The notes below the pieces were generated by a model. That model was not told the DNA's origin. It did not search any database and worked only from the letters and a program-made list of their open reading frames with translations. A stretch of DNA of 64,000 nt, from NCBI GenBank assembly GCA_903813345.2, contig CAIIXF020000007.1, forward strand, positions 13,992,714 through 14,056,713, written 5' to 3'. Numbering within the stretch: the stretch's first letter is position 1; each line of letters begins with the position of its first letter. The position numbers and the translations under genes are program-made. Source of the stretch: Owenia fusiformis. Its lineage: Eukaryota > Annelida > Polychaeta > Sabellida > Oweniidae. Below, piece by piece: positions 1 to 15,200 of this stretch.

Positions 1-244
1 TCACCCGGCACCATCGCTACGTCAAGGACTTTCATATAGACGTCATCCGGCTTATTCCAGAGTGTAACATACCAATATCTTATTTTCTCTGTAAGCACTA
101 CATGAAACAAGGACATGTTTCTGGATTCGTGAACATAGACTGGTCGTCCATTGGAAAGAGTTCCATTTAGAAAATAAATACCTCCTAGTCCCCTTTGATG
201 ACGAGGCAACCCAGTGAGCAGGAACCTTTCACAAGGTATAGGAC
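1..244 (-). CDS. Astacin gene: third repeat copy, exon cut by the window edge
   Basis: The acceptor is tttacag at 245-250, and the exon stays open to position 1. Joined in phase to the previous exon it reads ECYF-G-PIPCERFLLTG, then GGIYFLNGTLSNGRPVYVHE and IRYWYVTLWNK. N-G-R-P-V-Y matches the N-G-V-P-I-Y and F-K-P-V-Y positions of the two upstream copies, so this is a third tandem repeat. Confidence 0.75.
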
Positions 245-3200
245 CTGTAAATATGAATCGTCATCATTTCATCGTTTTAACGACAAATCCCACATTACTC
301 TTTATTATCAAAACTTATCTTGAAGATATTTTAATGACATTTTTAAATGCGATAGCCCTATGTACAGATAACTAAAAATGTTTTCGCTGCTATAATATAA
401 GGATTTGTCTTAAACGTTCATATTTCTTTTTGTATATCAAAATGTATTTGTTTATTGGATGCATAGATGCAAATACACATTTGCGTTTTAGGTAATTTAC
501 AGGGGTTTCAAAACAAATTTTCAGTGACGGGATATTTGTCGAAAAAAATCTTCAATAATTTATCAGTCATCTTTATAATCAAGACAAAAAATATTTATTA
601 CTTAGTATACGTGGTATATTAAAAACATAAAATATCATGTCACAGGAAACCACGATGGATACATACCAAAGTAACATTCGATCTTAATTTCGCCTCCACC
701 GGTTACCTGCCACTTATGAACAATTTTTGCAGGGTTAGTTTCGTTTGTCATAAACGGTGATTCAAGAATAGAAGATGCTGAACTCAGTTGCCATTTTTTG
801 CCATTGATCATACGGAGGGTGACTACACTATCGCTGTCAGAGTTTGCTTTTCTGTAAATCGGCACTCCATTGTCGTCAGATCCAGCAATACGATACGCAC
901 CAATGAGATGAGCGTTAGAAGCATCCCTTGAAATCCAGCTTACCCAAAGGCCATCACAGACACTACTGCACGATAGGGACAATTCATTCTCAGGAAGCCA
1001 GAGACCCGAGTTCAGAGACATCCACTGGCCAGTTATGGCAGATGGTGTCGTTGTTGTAATTTTCACCTTCAATCCAGCTTCTAATTCTCCAATAGTAGAA
1101 CCAACCAACCAGTGACCACAGTGAAAGTAAAGGAATTCGGCTTCTATTAAATGCTTATAAACTGGTTTAAAATTCCATTCCATCGCTTGTAGGACAAATA
1201 CTCCTTCTCTCCACCTTTGCTGTCGATTCTTTATGTTTGTTAATTTAAGTGATTGACAAGGTAGCTCACTGGTTCCTAAAAACATTAAGACATAGATTAT
1301 AGACAATAATAAAATAATAGTACAAGTTGTTCGCTAAGTAATGCCACTGGGTCTCCCATTTTTACGGTTTTAACCAATCTTTCTAGAGTACATGATATGT
1401 AACAAGATTCATGTCATTGGAATGAAAATAGTTACTAGTAATTATCTGCATATAACATTTTGATTTTGTAACAATGTTCTTGACAGAGCACCTATTAAAT
1501 CCCATTTAACATAATCCTGAGTTTATCACTTCTGCAAGCGTTTCAATATTTTACATCCAGCAGTCTAGGTCCATCGCCATTTGATATAATATTCATTTTA
1601 TCTGCTTCAGTGCATTTTTGGTGTTACTAGTAATCGATCCATTCTTGAAAAATATTGCATGATTCCTTGACAAAATGGGACACCTGGTGTCATACCACAT
1701 TGAACATCTTGTATAAACAGTCCAGAAATGCGATAATTGCATCACAGAATACACAGTAGTAGTTATACAGAGTGGGGCATTTACGTTTGTAGTAGCTTAA
1801 CAATTTGTCAATTAAAATGTCAACCAGTCAAATAAAGATACTCTTATGAAAGATCACAAATTAAAAAAATGTATTCCCTCAATATGTACAACCTATCATA
1901 ACCTTTGGTTTTCAATTATAAAGGAAAATGTAATTTTTATTTGTAAAGGACGATTCTCGGTTTGGAGAACGAAGTTCATCAATCTAAATGAGCATTATCC
2001 CTGCTTCGGACAAATTTGATTTTTTTACATAATAGAGATTTGAACGTCTTCTTTTGAATAGTCATAATTTATTTTGGGTTATATTTCTAGATTTTTCGCA
2101 AAAAAATATTAGCGCAGTACACTGATGAACTTCTTTCCCCAAATCGAGACTTGTATTTTATTGAATCGGTCTAATTGAGCGTTATCCCTGCTTCAGACCA
2201 ATTTGTTATTTTTACATCTTGTAGATTTAAATGTCCTCTTTTGAATATTCATAGTCTAATTTGGGTAATATTTCTATATTTTTCATTAAAAAAATTATTA
2301 GCCCAGGAGACTGTTCTACAAACCGAGAATCGTCCTTTAAAGTTGTAAAGTAAAATAGGAATTGTACTTGTTGTGGCAATATTCAAGTTTGAATCCTCTC
2401 CGTAGACCAATACCATCAACGTAATCGATGTCATGGGATCTCAACAGTATTATGATCTCATTATCTCTTGAGACAAATGTAACATCTGGCAACACAGAGC
2501 CGCAGAATCTAGTACATAGAGGGAATCAATGGCTCATAAACAGTTATACACATGTGCATTCATCATATTCATTTACAAGAGTTACGTTGTCACTTGTATT
2601 TATATATTCTTACGTTTTTATCCATATTCTATGAACTTGTGCATAACTCATTTTGAAATACGAATGCGATTTTTTGTTCATACACCGAACAAAGACACTT
2701 CATCCTATCAAAAAAGGTTTGTTAGTCTTGCTTCAATACCCTGGATCCCTGGCCTGTTGAAAAGTAGATAAGGGGAAGGGGTGTGCAGGGTCTTGGAGCA
2801 AGACTAGAAATTCGTTGATACATTCGCACAGAATGCAACAAACTCTAGTCGACAATCGCTCGGAATGCAACGAAATCTAGTCGACAAAAAGAACAGTACA
2901 GAGTTGAAATGAAAATTAAAGAGAAAAAACCTTGGTCCTGTTTGTCCCATGTCGGAGAATCGAACTTCTATCCAATCTAGATATGAACAGCTCGAGCTCC
3001 CATTGGTTAAATCTATGCCAAAGTCATCTATAAAGTATGCATTCACATGTTGCCCAACTGGCGCCTACAAAGCAAAGACTTTTTTGATTCTTAATCTCGG
3101 TATCTGCAGTTGTAATTACAATCCACAGTAATAATATATATTGTAATTTAAATGTAAGATGTACAAACACGAGAAATCGAGGAGAACCAAACAACATACT

Positions 3201-6200
3201 GTAGCGACCCGGGTTGGCTTGTCATATTTTACCCTTGAATAAAATGCCAACCTTCCAACCGGTCTCGCTACTTCCCTTCCGCTCGGAGCGCGAAAAGTAC
3301 CACCGCAGAGACAGGGTGATACACGAAATTGGTAGAGCTCTATATAGCTTCTGTATTCAGTACAACTATTTTGTAAGGGTTTGAAGCTTATAACCATACT
3401 ATGTCCCGATCTCATGTACATTTAGAGAAATACCAGCTTGAAATGGTACATCTGTTTTTCGGGAGACTCTTCAACAATGCTTTTCACATAATACATACCG
3501 TGTTATATATCAAAACACACGTAATTGGTATGAAAAATATATGTTACAATAATATTCAATTTCTATTTTTCCTTTTTATGTAAGAGACGCTCAAAAGAAC
3601 TCCATAGCATCTTAAAGTGCTCATTTTTACCATGTAAAACGTGGCATTTGGTGATTTCAAAATATGGTAATTTGGTCATAATTTTTTTATTCCTCATCCA
3701 ATTTACCTCAAATTTGGTATGGGGCTATGGTGTTAAAACTGTATCAAAATTGGACATCTTATATTTATGTGATATCTCTAACACATAGAATAGCGTTTAT
3801 CAGAATACATACACAATCCGTGTGATTTCATACATGGTTTGTTCGAGTTTGTACACTTTATGTTTGTAAAATCACACTTGTACCAGGTCGTTCAATAAGT
3901 TAACGGAAAAATGCTCTCATTTTAAAGATTTTTGATATTTTCTCATGAAATTTTCACACAATGTATAAAAAATACTTTCTGATTGATTCATAAAATATCA
4001 GCATCTCTTATTTGATTGGTCAAAAATAAGGGTTACTATGGTAACTTGACTTTTGGGTGGGCGGGGCACTTTTTGCGTCACATTATTCATTAGAAAAACA
4101 ACAGAATTGTAGGCAATTTTTGAGTTTATCACATGATTTTTTCTCCACTGTCTACTTGTACATGATATTACTTAATGTAATAGTTACAACTATTGTCCCA
4201 TAAGGTTTTAGAAATTATCTCCATCATGTTTAATGCACAGTCACTTGAATTCAACTCTTTGACGATACAGTGCTCTGAAGCCATCTAGAAACTTGTTTGA
4301 AAGGCAATCTGGACTGCAGTCGAAAGTTGTTTCATTGTTCCATAAAGTGCACCTAATAGCTGATCCTTCATCCTAGTGAAAACAGCAAAATCATCTGGAG
4401 AGTATGTACATGTAACTTGGGGCAGCTTTATCATCTATCATGCCAGTTATTTGTGATGGTTTCCTGCACAATATGAGCAGTGTGATCGGCTGCATTATCC
4501 CGATGGAAAAATTTAGAGATTTGCTGAATGGTTAAGTTTTAATCAACTTTTCATAGCATTACTCTTTTTTGATTTTTGGCCCACTGGTAAAGCATTGACT
4601 AGCAGGATTTCAGAAATGTTCATGAAAACAATGAACATCAACTTTACCTCAGAATATTTGTAATTTAAAAAAGAACAAATAAAAAATAGAAATCCTTCAT
4701 TTGCACACATTTATAGATTTCTGTAATGGTAAATTCTGTGACGTAAAAAGTGCCCCGCCTACCCAAAAGTCAAGTTACAATAGTAACCCTTATTTTTGAC
4801 CAATCAAATTAGAGATGCTGATGTTTTAAGAATCAATCAGAAAGTATTTTTTATACATTGTGTGAAAATTTTATTGGAAAATATCAAAAATCTTTTAAAT
4901 GAGAGCATTTTTCCGGGAACTTATTGAACGACCTGGTACATGCGTATTTGTGTATGCATTGTTTAAAAATGACATCGAACAAAGTACACAAGTCGAACAA
5001 ATGCTTATGCGGCTCGCACAAACGTTTTTCCCTTCACAAACCATGATGTGCCGATCAAACACCTTGATGTACCGATCACACACATTGATGTAACATAAAT
5101 TGCTTTCTAGAGATGTTCGAGATTTTGTTCTAAATCTCGCGTTACTTTTGCACTGAACGAAATAACACATCAGCGCGGCAAAAAGATAAAAATATCTCGT
5201 TTGTAGTTTCTCAATAAATGGCCACTGTACGTCTCCCTAGCCTATGGCCTAGGGTATCCTATTATATATTTTTTATTTAAAATTTACATTTTATTACATT
5301 TCAACGGAGGGCGCCATATTGTATAAACCAGGATGTAAATATCACGTGACTTCAAATCTCGCACCCTATGTGAAGTGCAACTTGTTTGTGACAGCCTATG
5401 CGAGCGGGAACCAACCTGTGCGATTTTGAACTCAATGCGTGTGTAAAATTGACACGTTCGTTCGAAATTTACTTTGATCCATGTGTAATTCTTTCAGTAT
5501 TCTATGCAACTTATAACACAATCCGTGTGACATTTCAACATTGCTTTTGGATTTCTGGAAAGTGATTGGAGTTAGTGCTAACTCTTTGTGTGACACTTGA
5601 TACAACCAGTGCGTGTGTGAATGAAAATAAGTTATGTAAGAAAATTAACTGTTGGTATAACATGGATTGAAAATGGCATACGATGATGCGACTTTCGCAT
5701 ATAATGATGCGTATTTCGCATAGTATGATGCGAGTTTCGAATCATATAGTTCGAGTATCGCATCATATAGTTCGATTTTTCCCATTCATCATGTAATGTC
5801 CAATTTTGATACAAAATAAATTCCATAGACTACAATGATTACAAATGACTAAGTAAGATAGTGGCTACATGAGCGCTTACAATCAAAACAACATTAATTT
5901 TAAAAAAGCGAATTGAATGTCTAAAAGGTGGCGCTTTAAATGAAATACCTGGGAGTCACATATAAAGACTCACCTGCGCTCTGAGCATATTAAAAATCAG
6001 GCCAGACCCTTCAGGCACCAATTACAAAATTTTAACAAGTAAAAACAATCACAATTCACAATATATATCAAGTTCCAAATTATGGAATTATGGAAGTTGA
6101 TTCGCCTGGAGCCGCCATATTGTTTTTATACGGGATGCTAATCGGAACCCTTTAAAGCGCCGTGCAAAGTCGCTTTGCACACCACTTTAAAGCGCCATCA

Positions 6201-9200
6201 AAGCGCCGTTGGTGTGACTTAGCTTTAACGATACCTCATGATTGTAGCGTATGCACTTAAATAACCTGATGATTGTAGCATGTGTGCTTGAATTACCTGT
6301 ATGAGCCACGTACACGGTACACGATACCTCATGATTGTAGCATGTGTACTTGAATTACCTGTATGAGCCAGGTACATGATACCTCATGATTGTAGCGTGT
6401 ATGTGGATAACCTTCCGGGAAAGACAGCTCAGTCGCAAATTGATTGGCAGGAAGGACTCCACCACATTCTAAAATGAAGAAAACATCAACAATTCTGAAT
6501 CTGAAGAGTAGACTGGCTTATTTTATTATTTATTTTAAAGATAAAACTAATATATACCGTATTCTGAAGAGGCCAATGTATCGCACAAAGGCCCAGTCCA
6601 TCCGTCATTACATCGACAAGCACTGCAATTGAGTGGATCCCTGTATCCTCCATGTTGGCACTCAGACCACACGAGTGTTTTGAACCCTTGGCATCGTTCT
6701 AATGGGAACAAAACTGACTAAAAGGCATTTGAAAATTAGACTCACACGTTTATCCAATAGAATAGTCGAAAGCTTTACAATAGGCTAGGCAAATGGAAGT
6801 TTAACATCCCAAAAATTGCAACAGTTTTTAAATTAGGCTTATATTGTATATTGATACCAGTTGAAAAACATATCAAAAATATAGAAAAATATATGCAGTG
6901 GACAAATATGAAATGTCACATTCTAGGTACCCCCCTCCAAATTTGAGTATGGGATTGTAAATATTTTTTTATTTCAAAATGGAATACTCTTGTCAACTAA
7001 ACGAGTAATATTATGATAGTTTACTGACATAAGAGCAACTAAAAATTGTTAACCAACTATTTGAGTGCAATAATTGGCATTTCTAGCGCCAAATATCTGA
7101 AAATAGGCCATCAAATAGCCCGAATTTAATATAACAATGTATTTATTTCTGTATCAATTCATCAGAGATGCATGAAAAATATCAAGGAGAGTATTGTACA
7201 CCTGAGCATTGTCTTTGATAAGTATCAGGGTCATTAAGTGAACATTGAGCGTGAAAATAATATTTGAAATTTCAATATTTTACCACACCCACTTTTGGGG
7301 TGACCTTACTTTTGTTTAATTACTTCAAGATATGTCGTATTTGAACTCAATAGCACAACTAAATTATTTGTAAAGGCTTATTTTGTCCTGAAAACAGTTT
7401 TTTGAGGTTTTCAGGAAAGGATTATGTAAAAAAAAGTAGAAAAACAGCAAATGCCAGGTGAAATATAGGGGAAGCCCTACTTTTAGTTGATAACTGTTAA
7501 ATTATCAAATGTTTTTCCTTTTAAATTCAATTTGATATATAATATACCTTTTCTGGTAAAACAGAGAACGATTTGTTACAATCAGTGGTCAAAAAATGTC
7601 CTTGAAAAGGCAACAAAATGTTAAATATCCCTGTCCCTGACATCAGTTTATGAGCCAAAAAAGGTAATCCAACCAAATGTTTGTTAATAACCCAGTCATT
7701 CAGCATGGGTTTGACATCATATTTGGCACAATTACCTTGTTCAATGTTCTTTCATTCTACTAAGTGTCATTGATCTATCCTTAATAGTCACGATTTTATG
7801 GCTCAAAATATCGAAATGTGCCTAATTGACTGGACACCAATACCACCATTTTTTTTTATCTGTGGACCTTTTTTCGATACTAACAACACTTGAAACATTA
7901 AAACAAGAGATAAGAATGAAGATGAGAGTCATAACACATGATTTTTATGCTCCTGATTTGAATAACAACGCACGATACGTTCAAGTTGGCCTCCAGGCAT
8001 GACACCCATATCATGGCATGGTATAAAATGGCCATAAAATCGTGACCACTAGAGACCACTGAGACTGGGTAGATTGATAATACATTGACCAAGACTCAAT
8101 TCTGCCAAATATGACACTAAATCCATGCAGGATGATTGGACTGGATTATTAAGATTTGTTTGGGTTACCTTTTTGGCTCGCCCTGTATTAAGGAAAAATT
8201 GTTACTTTTGACTAAGGTGTTCTTACCCTTTGCATTCGTTTGACTTTACTTCTTAAAAGAGAGCTTCGTCTTCACTCTTTCAAACTAAAATAAACCTGTG
8301 AACTCACCGCGCCAATCAGTGTTCGTCGGCCAAATTTGACCGACGTTCTTTATATGGTCAGCCTGGAATTGACCAATGACATGTGCATATTTAATTAGAA
8401 CGCATTTGGCGTATGTTTCTTCAAGCTTGCTGATTGGTGGAAGGTCAGCGCGTAGGTCAAAAGTAATTTACCCAAACTGTCACCGGTACCCGTTGTGGGG
8501 GCGGGGCTACTAAACTGTAATATGGTCTCTACTAGGCAGAGTGTAGTTTAACTAGACTCTGCACGCAGGGTGAGGTGTTCTTAACCACACAGTGATATTG
8601 AGAAATGAAATGAAGAAGTTCAACTGAAGAATGTTCGATTTCAAGAGGGGGGGGGGGGGGGGGGCAAATGTCAGGTCTGAGAAAAAAACTTCCGCGGAAA
8701 AAATTTTGGGCCCCTAAAACCCTGAAGTGGGCCCAAATTTTGAAATATTGAGACCCATTTTCTTCAATTAAAAAATAAGACTTAAAAAGGCTCATTTATG
8801 ACCAAAAAGGCCCACTTTTCGGGGCCTTAAGGCCTTTTTGGGCCCAATTTTTTTTCTGGGTCCGCCCAAGGGGGTGGAAGGGGCCCAGATCTGCCAGTGT
8901 TCATTATTTAGTCATCATTATTCTCATGATCAGTAATGGAGGTATTTGCACAAATGCCTTTGCATACCTTACATGTCAAAGAACAGTTATTTCATTTTTC
9001 TACAAGAACATCTCATAGAAATACAATCTGCCTTACACATACAATGGATGATCTCTGAGAAAGGGGAGCTGCATTTAGGCAATTGGTACATAGTTTCGTT
9101 GCTTATTTCCCAGCCCAATTATAATGGAGGCAGTTTATTTCCCTCCCACTCCTGGATCTGATGGTACACTCTGTAACTGTGGTATTCCGCAGCATCAGAA

Positions 9201-12200
9201 AATGGAGGAAGAACACGGGGCTGCAATAATTCAGATCTTGCTGCTCTCTTTTAATAGAATTTTAGAAGCCTAAGATAATTTAGGATTTCACCATTTTTCC
9301 ACCATAAATTGACAAAAGAGCATGTTCCTCTGCAATGACAGAGTTGCAAGTGCATTTCACTGGTTTTCTACTTGTTTACGTTGTAACAAAATGTCGGAAC
9401 ATCGAAGGTTTGATTTTTCTTTTTTCTTTATTTCACACATTGTAGGCAGAATTCCCACAACATTGTTATCACAAACATGTATCAGTATCATATGTTTAAA
9501 AAATGTACATATTTGCGAACAAATAGTTCAGAAGACAACAGAATCTTCGATTTAATTCCTCACTTAAGTTACATAAACGGTATTTCGATAAACAATTAAG
9601 ATCTGCACTTTTAACTCAAACCGTTTATTTAACTTAAGTAAGGAATTAAATCAACAATTCTGTGAGAAAAAAAACATCGTGGGGATTCTGCCTACAACGC
9701 GTGAAAAAAAGGAAAAAAGAAATATCGTACTTTCGACGTTTAGACATTTTGTTACCGAAACGACAAGCGTAATCGAACGGATCACCAGTGCTTTTGGTAA
9801 TTTAAAAACAATCGCTTGTTTTCTCAAGAACTCACTCTTTTTTATCTGCCTCAATGATAGCCTTTTGTCCATGCCATATATAACCTGAATGCGATGTCAC
9901 ACCCCAGAAAAGAAACAAAATATTGTCACAGACCACTTTTCCAAAGACAATCTTATTTCATTTATATTCCAACATTTTGTTTCTTGGGTTGCTGCTTTTG
10001 GTTCAGGTTTGAAGAAAATATTGAAGTATGTGTTTTGTGCATGATAAATGAGAAGCACAAGGAGATCTGTATGAATACTGTATTTGAGGTTTGGACACTT
10101 TGGATTGCAGTTTTCACAATCACAATATCTGCATCCGATTCTGAATGCAGCACATGTACACTCAATGTTTTCCAACCTGACAGACAGAATTACCATCATT
10201 CCTATGCACTGAAATTATATTAATGAAAGACTCCCCAGATATCTGAGATTTTAATGTTCTCTGTCAGTTTAAATTCCGTTTAATAACCAAAAATTCGTTT
10301 CTACAGCATTATACATCCAATTGATAGTTCCATAGTAATGTACTCTTATGTAATGATTTATTTATCTGATGAATTTAAATATATGCAAATTTTGTAATTG
10401 CGGATCGTAATTAATAATTTAAACAATATTAAATTCCACAAAAACTACAACTTACATTATTTATATAAGCCTAGTATAGAGCAATTATCAAAGTGGTGAT
10501 ATGTAATTATTCATCAAATAAAAGTGAGGTCACCTTAACATTTCACCTGGTGCAACTAATAATTCCTATTTTTCATACTAATAAGGTATAAACCTTCACA
10601 AAACTTGTATTTTAGATGATGACAAGCCTATATAAATGATTTAGATGTCAACTCTAATACAAATGTGATGCATTGTGGGAGTTAATCATCAAAACTATAG
10701 TCTCCCCTATAGTGGGCGGGGCAAAACTATGAAAATGAAATTATTTTTTTCTTCCTAAGTATACACCTTAGAATTCTGACACTCACCAAATATGAAGTTC
10801 ATATGAATATGTAACACCATGATTTTTTTCATGCTTTTCTGACAAACTGATCCTAAAATATCTAAATAGATATGTGATAACATGCCTGTTTTGTGGCCTA
10901 TTTTGTTATACTTTGGGGTCAAATGACCAATTACTGGTCTCAAAATTGATTAAAATAATATTTTAATTATTTGTGAATATGTGATCTATCATAGTAAAGC
11001 TTGAATACTTGACTAAAGTATTCCATTTGGGAAGAAAAAATTGTTTCCTACCAATACTCAATTTTGGGGTAGGGTTGTAGGGGGTACCCAGGAAGTGAAA
11101 TTTCATATTTGTCCACTGCATACATTTTTCTATACTTTTGATATGTTTTTCAACTGATATTAATACATAATATAAGACTAATTTAAAAACTGTTGCAATT
11201 TTTGGGATGTTTGGGCCTTTTATGAGCCCATTTGCTTGGCCTACAATGACAGTTTTAGTTTTCAATGTTTGTGGAATCCCGTGATAGCTCGGCCCAACTA
11301 CAATTCAATTGTTCACATGCTCCTGAGAATGAGAAATATACCAAATCGAAGTTTTTGTGTCGGTTTGTTCAAGTAGTATCATTAAACTTAAATTTGGACA
11401 GAAACACATGTTAATATTAACATTAACAGCACTTCAGAAACATACCATTACAATAATGAAAGTTGAATATCATGGCGTCTGAGAAAGACAACCCAACTCG
11501 TTGCCCCATTGTATTTAGGTATATTTTATTCCGTGATGTGATCGTATCTTCGCCATCTAAGCTAAAGGCCTGTAAATACATAAGCAGAAAATATCACCGA
11601 ACGTACAAGTAGAATGTTGTAGTTTTATTTCTTCAAATACCACATGTATTCGTATAAGAAGATACAAATACAAGTAAAAAAATACAAACTAGGTTAATAA
11701 GTCCAGCTTAATTTGAAGAAGGATGCCCAATTTGTACGTGAATCTAGCCTTGCTTCAGAAAGTAGAATGAACCAATGTTCCAAGTCATATATAGAATACT
11801 GACATTATTCAAAAACTTTCTGAGATTTTTTAATGCAAGCAATTTATAAGGTCCTGGACCTGGTTGCATGAGTTCGAAATTTTCACATACTTTCCATACT
11901 TTCACAATTTTCAACATTTGTAACAAAATACACTAGAATACTTATACCCTTTTATTGTAGTGCATGACGGAGCTGAAGTCATATTCTATGTTATCAGTGA
12001 ACGTTGTAATCCAGTTTTTTCTTAGAAAATTGTATGCCATGCCTCCCACAATGGAGCCATTATTTATCGATACGTAGGAGTTTCTATCAGGCCTTGATTG
12101 TTCGTGTACAAGGCCTAATGCGTGTCCAATCTCGTGCTGAATCGTGCCGGGCTGAAAGACATGAACACGATCAGTTTTTGTCTGCATAAGTAAGTCATTT

Positions 12201-15200
12201 CGCTACCTTTTGCTCGTTTATATGTGGTGTGCAATCGGGATCCATATATGGATCTTTAAAACCTTTGAGGTTCACTTGAAAACATTGGGCCCGGAAATCC
12301 CATGTCATAAACCCACCAAGTTAACATTTGCTGTCAATAAACACGCCCGGTGATCGTAAAAAATGGACGGAGGAGGAGAAGGCGATTTCTGCAAGAAAAC
12401 TCAAGAGGAAGATTCATCTTTTCAAAGAAAATTTACAACTGAATTGCCAAATGAACAGGCGCAGTGCAAATATGTGTGGTCTTCGAGTATTTTTTTTGAA
12501 TTGATACGCTTCTAAGATATGAGATCTATTAAAAAAGGCCCATCATCACCAACGTGCAAAAGTCAATGTTTTTGCTATAAATCAGGCAACAATGGTCTAC
12601 ACGACCTGTAATTAATAGGTATAAGGGACGTTATTATCACAACACTAATGACAATGCTCACTTTTTAAAGTTAGTTTCCATGCGTTATACAAAAAATAAT
12701 CGAAATAAATTAATATTGGATGGAAGGGGGAGTGGATGGAGGGGGAGAGTATCGTGTATATAAGACATGAAAAGACATGCTACTAAAATTAGCAATTTAT
12801 TTTTTGTTTTGTTTTTGGGATAGTTCTTAAATGCCTCAAAAAATAGCCCAATTACATTTCTAAAGTCCTTAAGGATTGCAGTAGTGTGTGTATATGTAGA
12901 GAATTTTATAAATAAAATGTGCAATTTATATTCTGCATTTGTTTTTTTCTCTGGCTAAATGCCTATTTTAAAGCAAATCTTGATTAAAAAGTTCAACTTT
13001 GTTTATACCAAACGCAGCCATTGTACCAATCCAAAACGCACAGCGTCCAAGATACCCAACCTTAGACCTGAAGTCTCACCATTGAACTGTTTCCTTATAT
13101 ATACCTGCGTTTCTTATACTAAGTATAACTGACCTAATAGTATATTAGGCGTAAGGTCTTAAAAACTAATGGTATACTCATATGTCTGACCTTAGGCCTA
13201 AGGTATTGTTGATATACCGTTTCTTAGTTTACATGACCTTAGGCCTAAGGTCTCCCTAATAAATGGTTCCTTATACAACCGACCTTAGGCATAAGGTCTC
13301 TTCGATATATCAAATATTGTTAGCTGACCTTAGGCCTAAGGTGTCAGTAATACATGGTTCCCTAATACACTCGACCTTAGGGCTAAGGTCTCGTCGATAT
13401 AACGTTTTGTGATTTACAAGACCTAAGGCCTAAGCTCTAATCAATGAACGGTGTCCTTATACACTTGACCTTAGGCCTAAGGTCTCGTCAATATTCCGTT
13501 TCGTGTTTTACGATGAATGGTTTTGTCATATACCTTCAATACAGCTGGCCTTAGGCCTAAGGTATAAATTACATATAACAGACCTTAGGGGGGTTAGTTG
13601 AAAATGTAACTGAACACTTGAGAATGTGTTCTATGGTGTATAACAACTTACCAACATGCAATGAGTTGCAGATAACCTGACATCATTTATTCCGGTGGGA
13701 TTCTTTCCAATAAAGGATCTACACACGCTGCAAATTATGACATAGCATGAATTATTATAGACTCCAAACAGAATAGTATTTAAGAAATATAGACCGAAGA
13801 GCAGAGGTACTTTTAAGTACTCTAGATAGACTTCATACCTCTCATCTGTAATAAATCTAATTCCGGACGCATATGTAGGAATGTACCATACTTCTTGGAA
13901 TGACGCACATGTCAGTTTTTCCCATTCTCGTATGCCGTCTAGAATCCTCATTCTGATAGTTTCTGGAAGATGAATAAACAAATGTAAACACTGAGAAAAA
14001 TTTATAGAAGGCGTGAATACAATCATGTTCGAATTCATTTTATATGAATACATAATTTAATTCCCGTGTACGGCATTTTTAACGTATGTCAACAGGCCAG
14101 GGGTCTATAAAAATGTGTTTTCACTTTCAGCACATCACATAAATGACTTAAAATGACAGTAAAGGTGAGTAATTCTATTCAGTAATTCAGTCAAACAGGT
14201 TAACCTTTATGTGTACAACGTATTTTTCATAACACTAATGGACAGGGGGTCGGATGTATAACGTAAGGTACCATATTGTAGGTCATTCAAAACTCTCGAG
14301 GGGGTGTATTGAAATCTCAAAAAAGGTAGGTCAAATGGGGTCAAAAGTAGGTCAAAGTGACATAGGGGTGAGCTTTTTTCGCGTATCTTTTTACTTTTTT
14401 CAATCAAAAACAACATATAGTGTATTTTAGCCAGAAAAGGGTACACAATGTGATAGATGTATATAGTATCTGTCTTTTTAGGACAAAAACCGTGGGTAAA
14501 TACATTTCCTATATCCAGAGATAGGTAGTTTGGTCGAAAATTTGACAAAATAAATATCGAAAAAGTGGAGACAAATCACAGCCCAGGACCTAAGATACTG
14601 AATAGATAATATATTTTTTAAATAATCTCATAGGACATACCCCTGGCTATAATATAGAAAAAATTATTTATATGTATATACGAAATCTTGGATATTGGTT
14701 GAGTAATAGCAGAGAAAATTTGTTTTTAGTGCATCTTGGCTAGCGAAAACGCAATCTTGCGTGTTGAAAATAAGTGTATTTGAGCCAAAAGTTGCAGCAT
14801 TGACATATTCTCATGGTTTATTTTCCTTCTAGTTATAGATGCTATATGTCTCTACTGGTACATAATCAAAATATTACATAGAATCAGATGTTTGGCTCTA
14901 TATTTACTGATTTATGAAAATTATTTTAAAATAAATAAAGCCAACCGAGATGACAGAATTTTTTTTTCTCAAAAACTAGAATTTCAAATACAATTTAATC
15001 TTACCCACTTGTTTGCTACATTCCTCAAATAAGTGTGTAATATTTTGATGCATATTATACATTCTAAAGTTTGTAAATTATGCATATTAAAAAGGAAAAA
15101 TGACTAAAAAATAGCCGCGAAACGGAAAAATCTTGGGGTAGGGGAAACAAAAAAATTATTTCTACAAAACAAATAAAGATATGGTAATATAGGTTTTGTA

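Noticed and set aside
10963-11265. 100-codon minus-strand frame with an apparently conserved copy at 6.8 kb
   Set aside because: Amino-acid changes between the two copies are as common as silent ones and the plus-strand copy runs into a stop. It is better explained as an interspersed repeat.
13631-14053. A 140-codon minus-strand frame taken as one exon
   Set aside because: The middle part (YEVYLEYLKV...) is an intron with good splice sites. Only the two ends match astacins, so it was split into exons 13839-13962 and 13652-13727.
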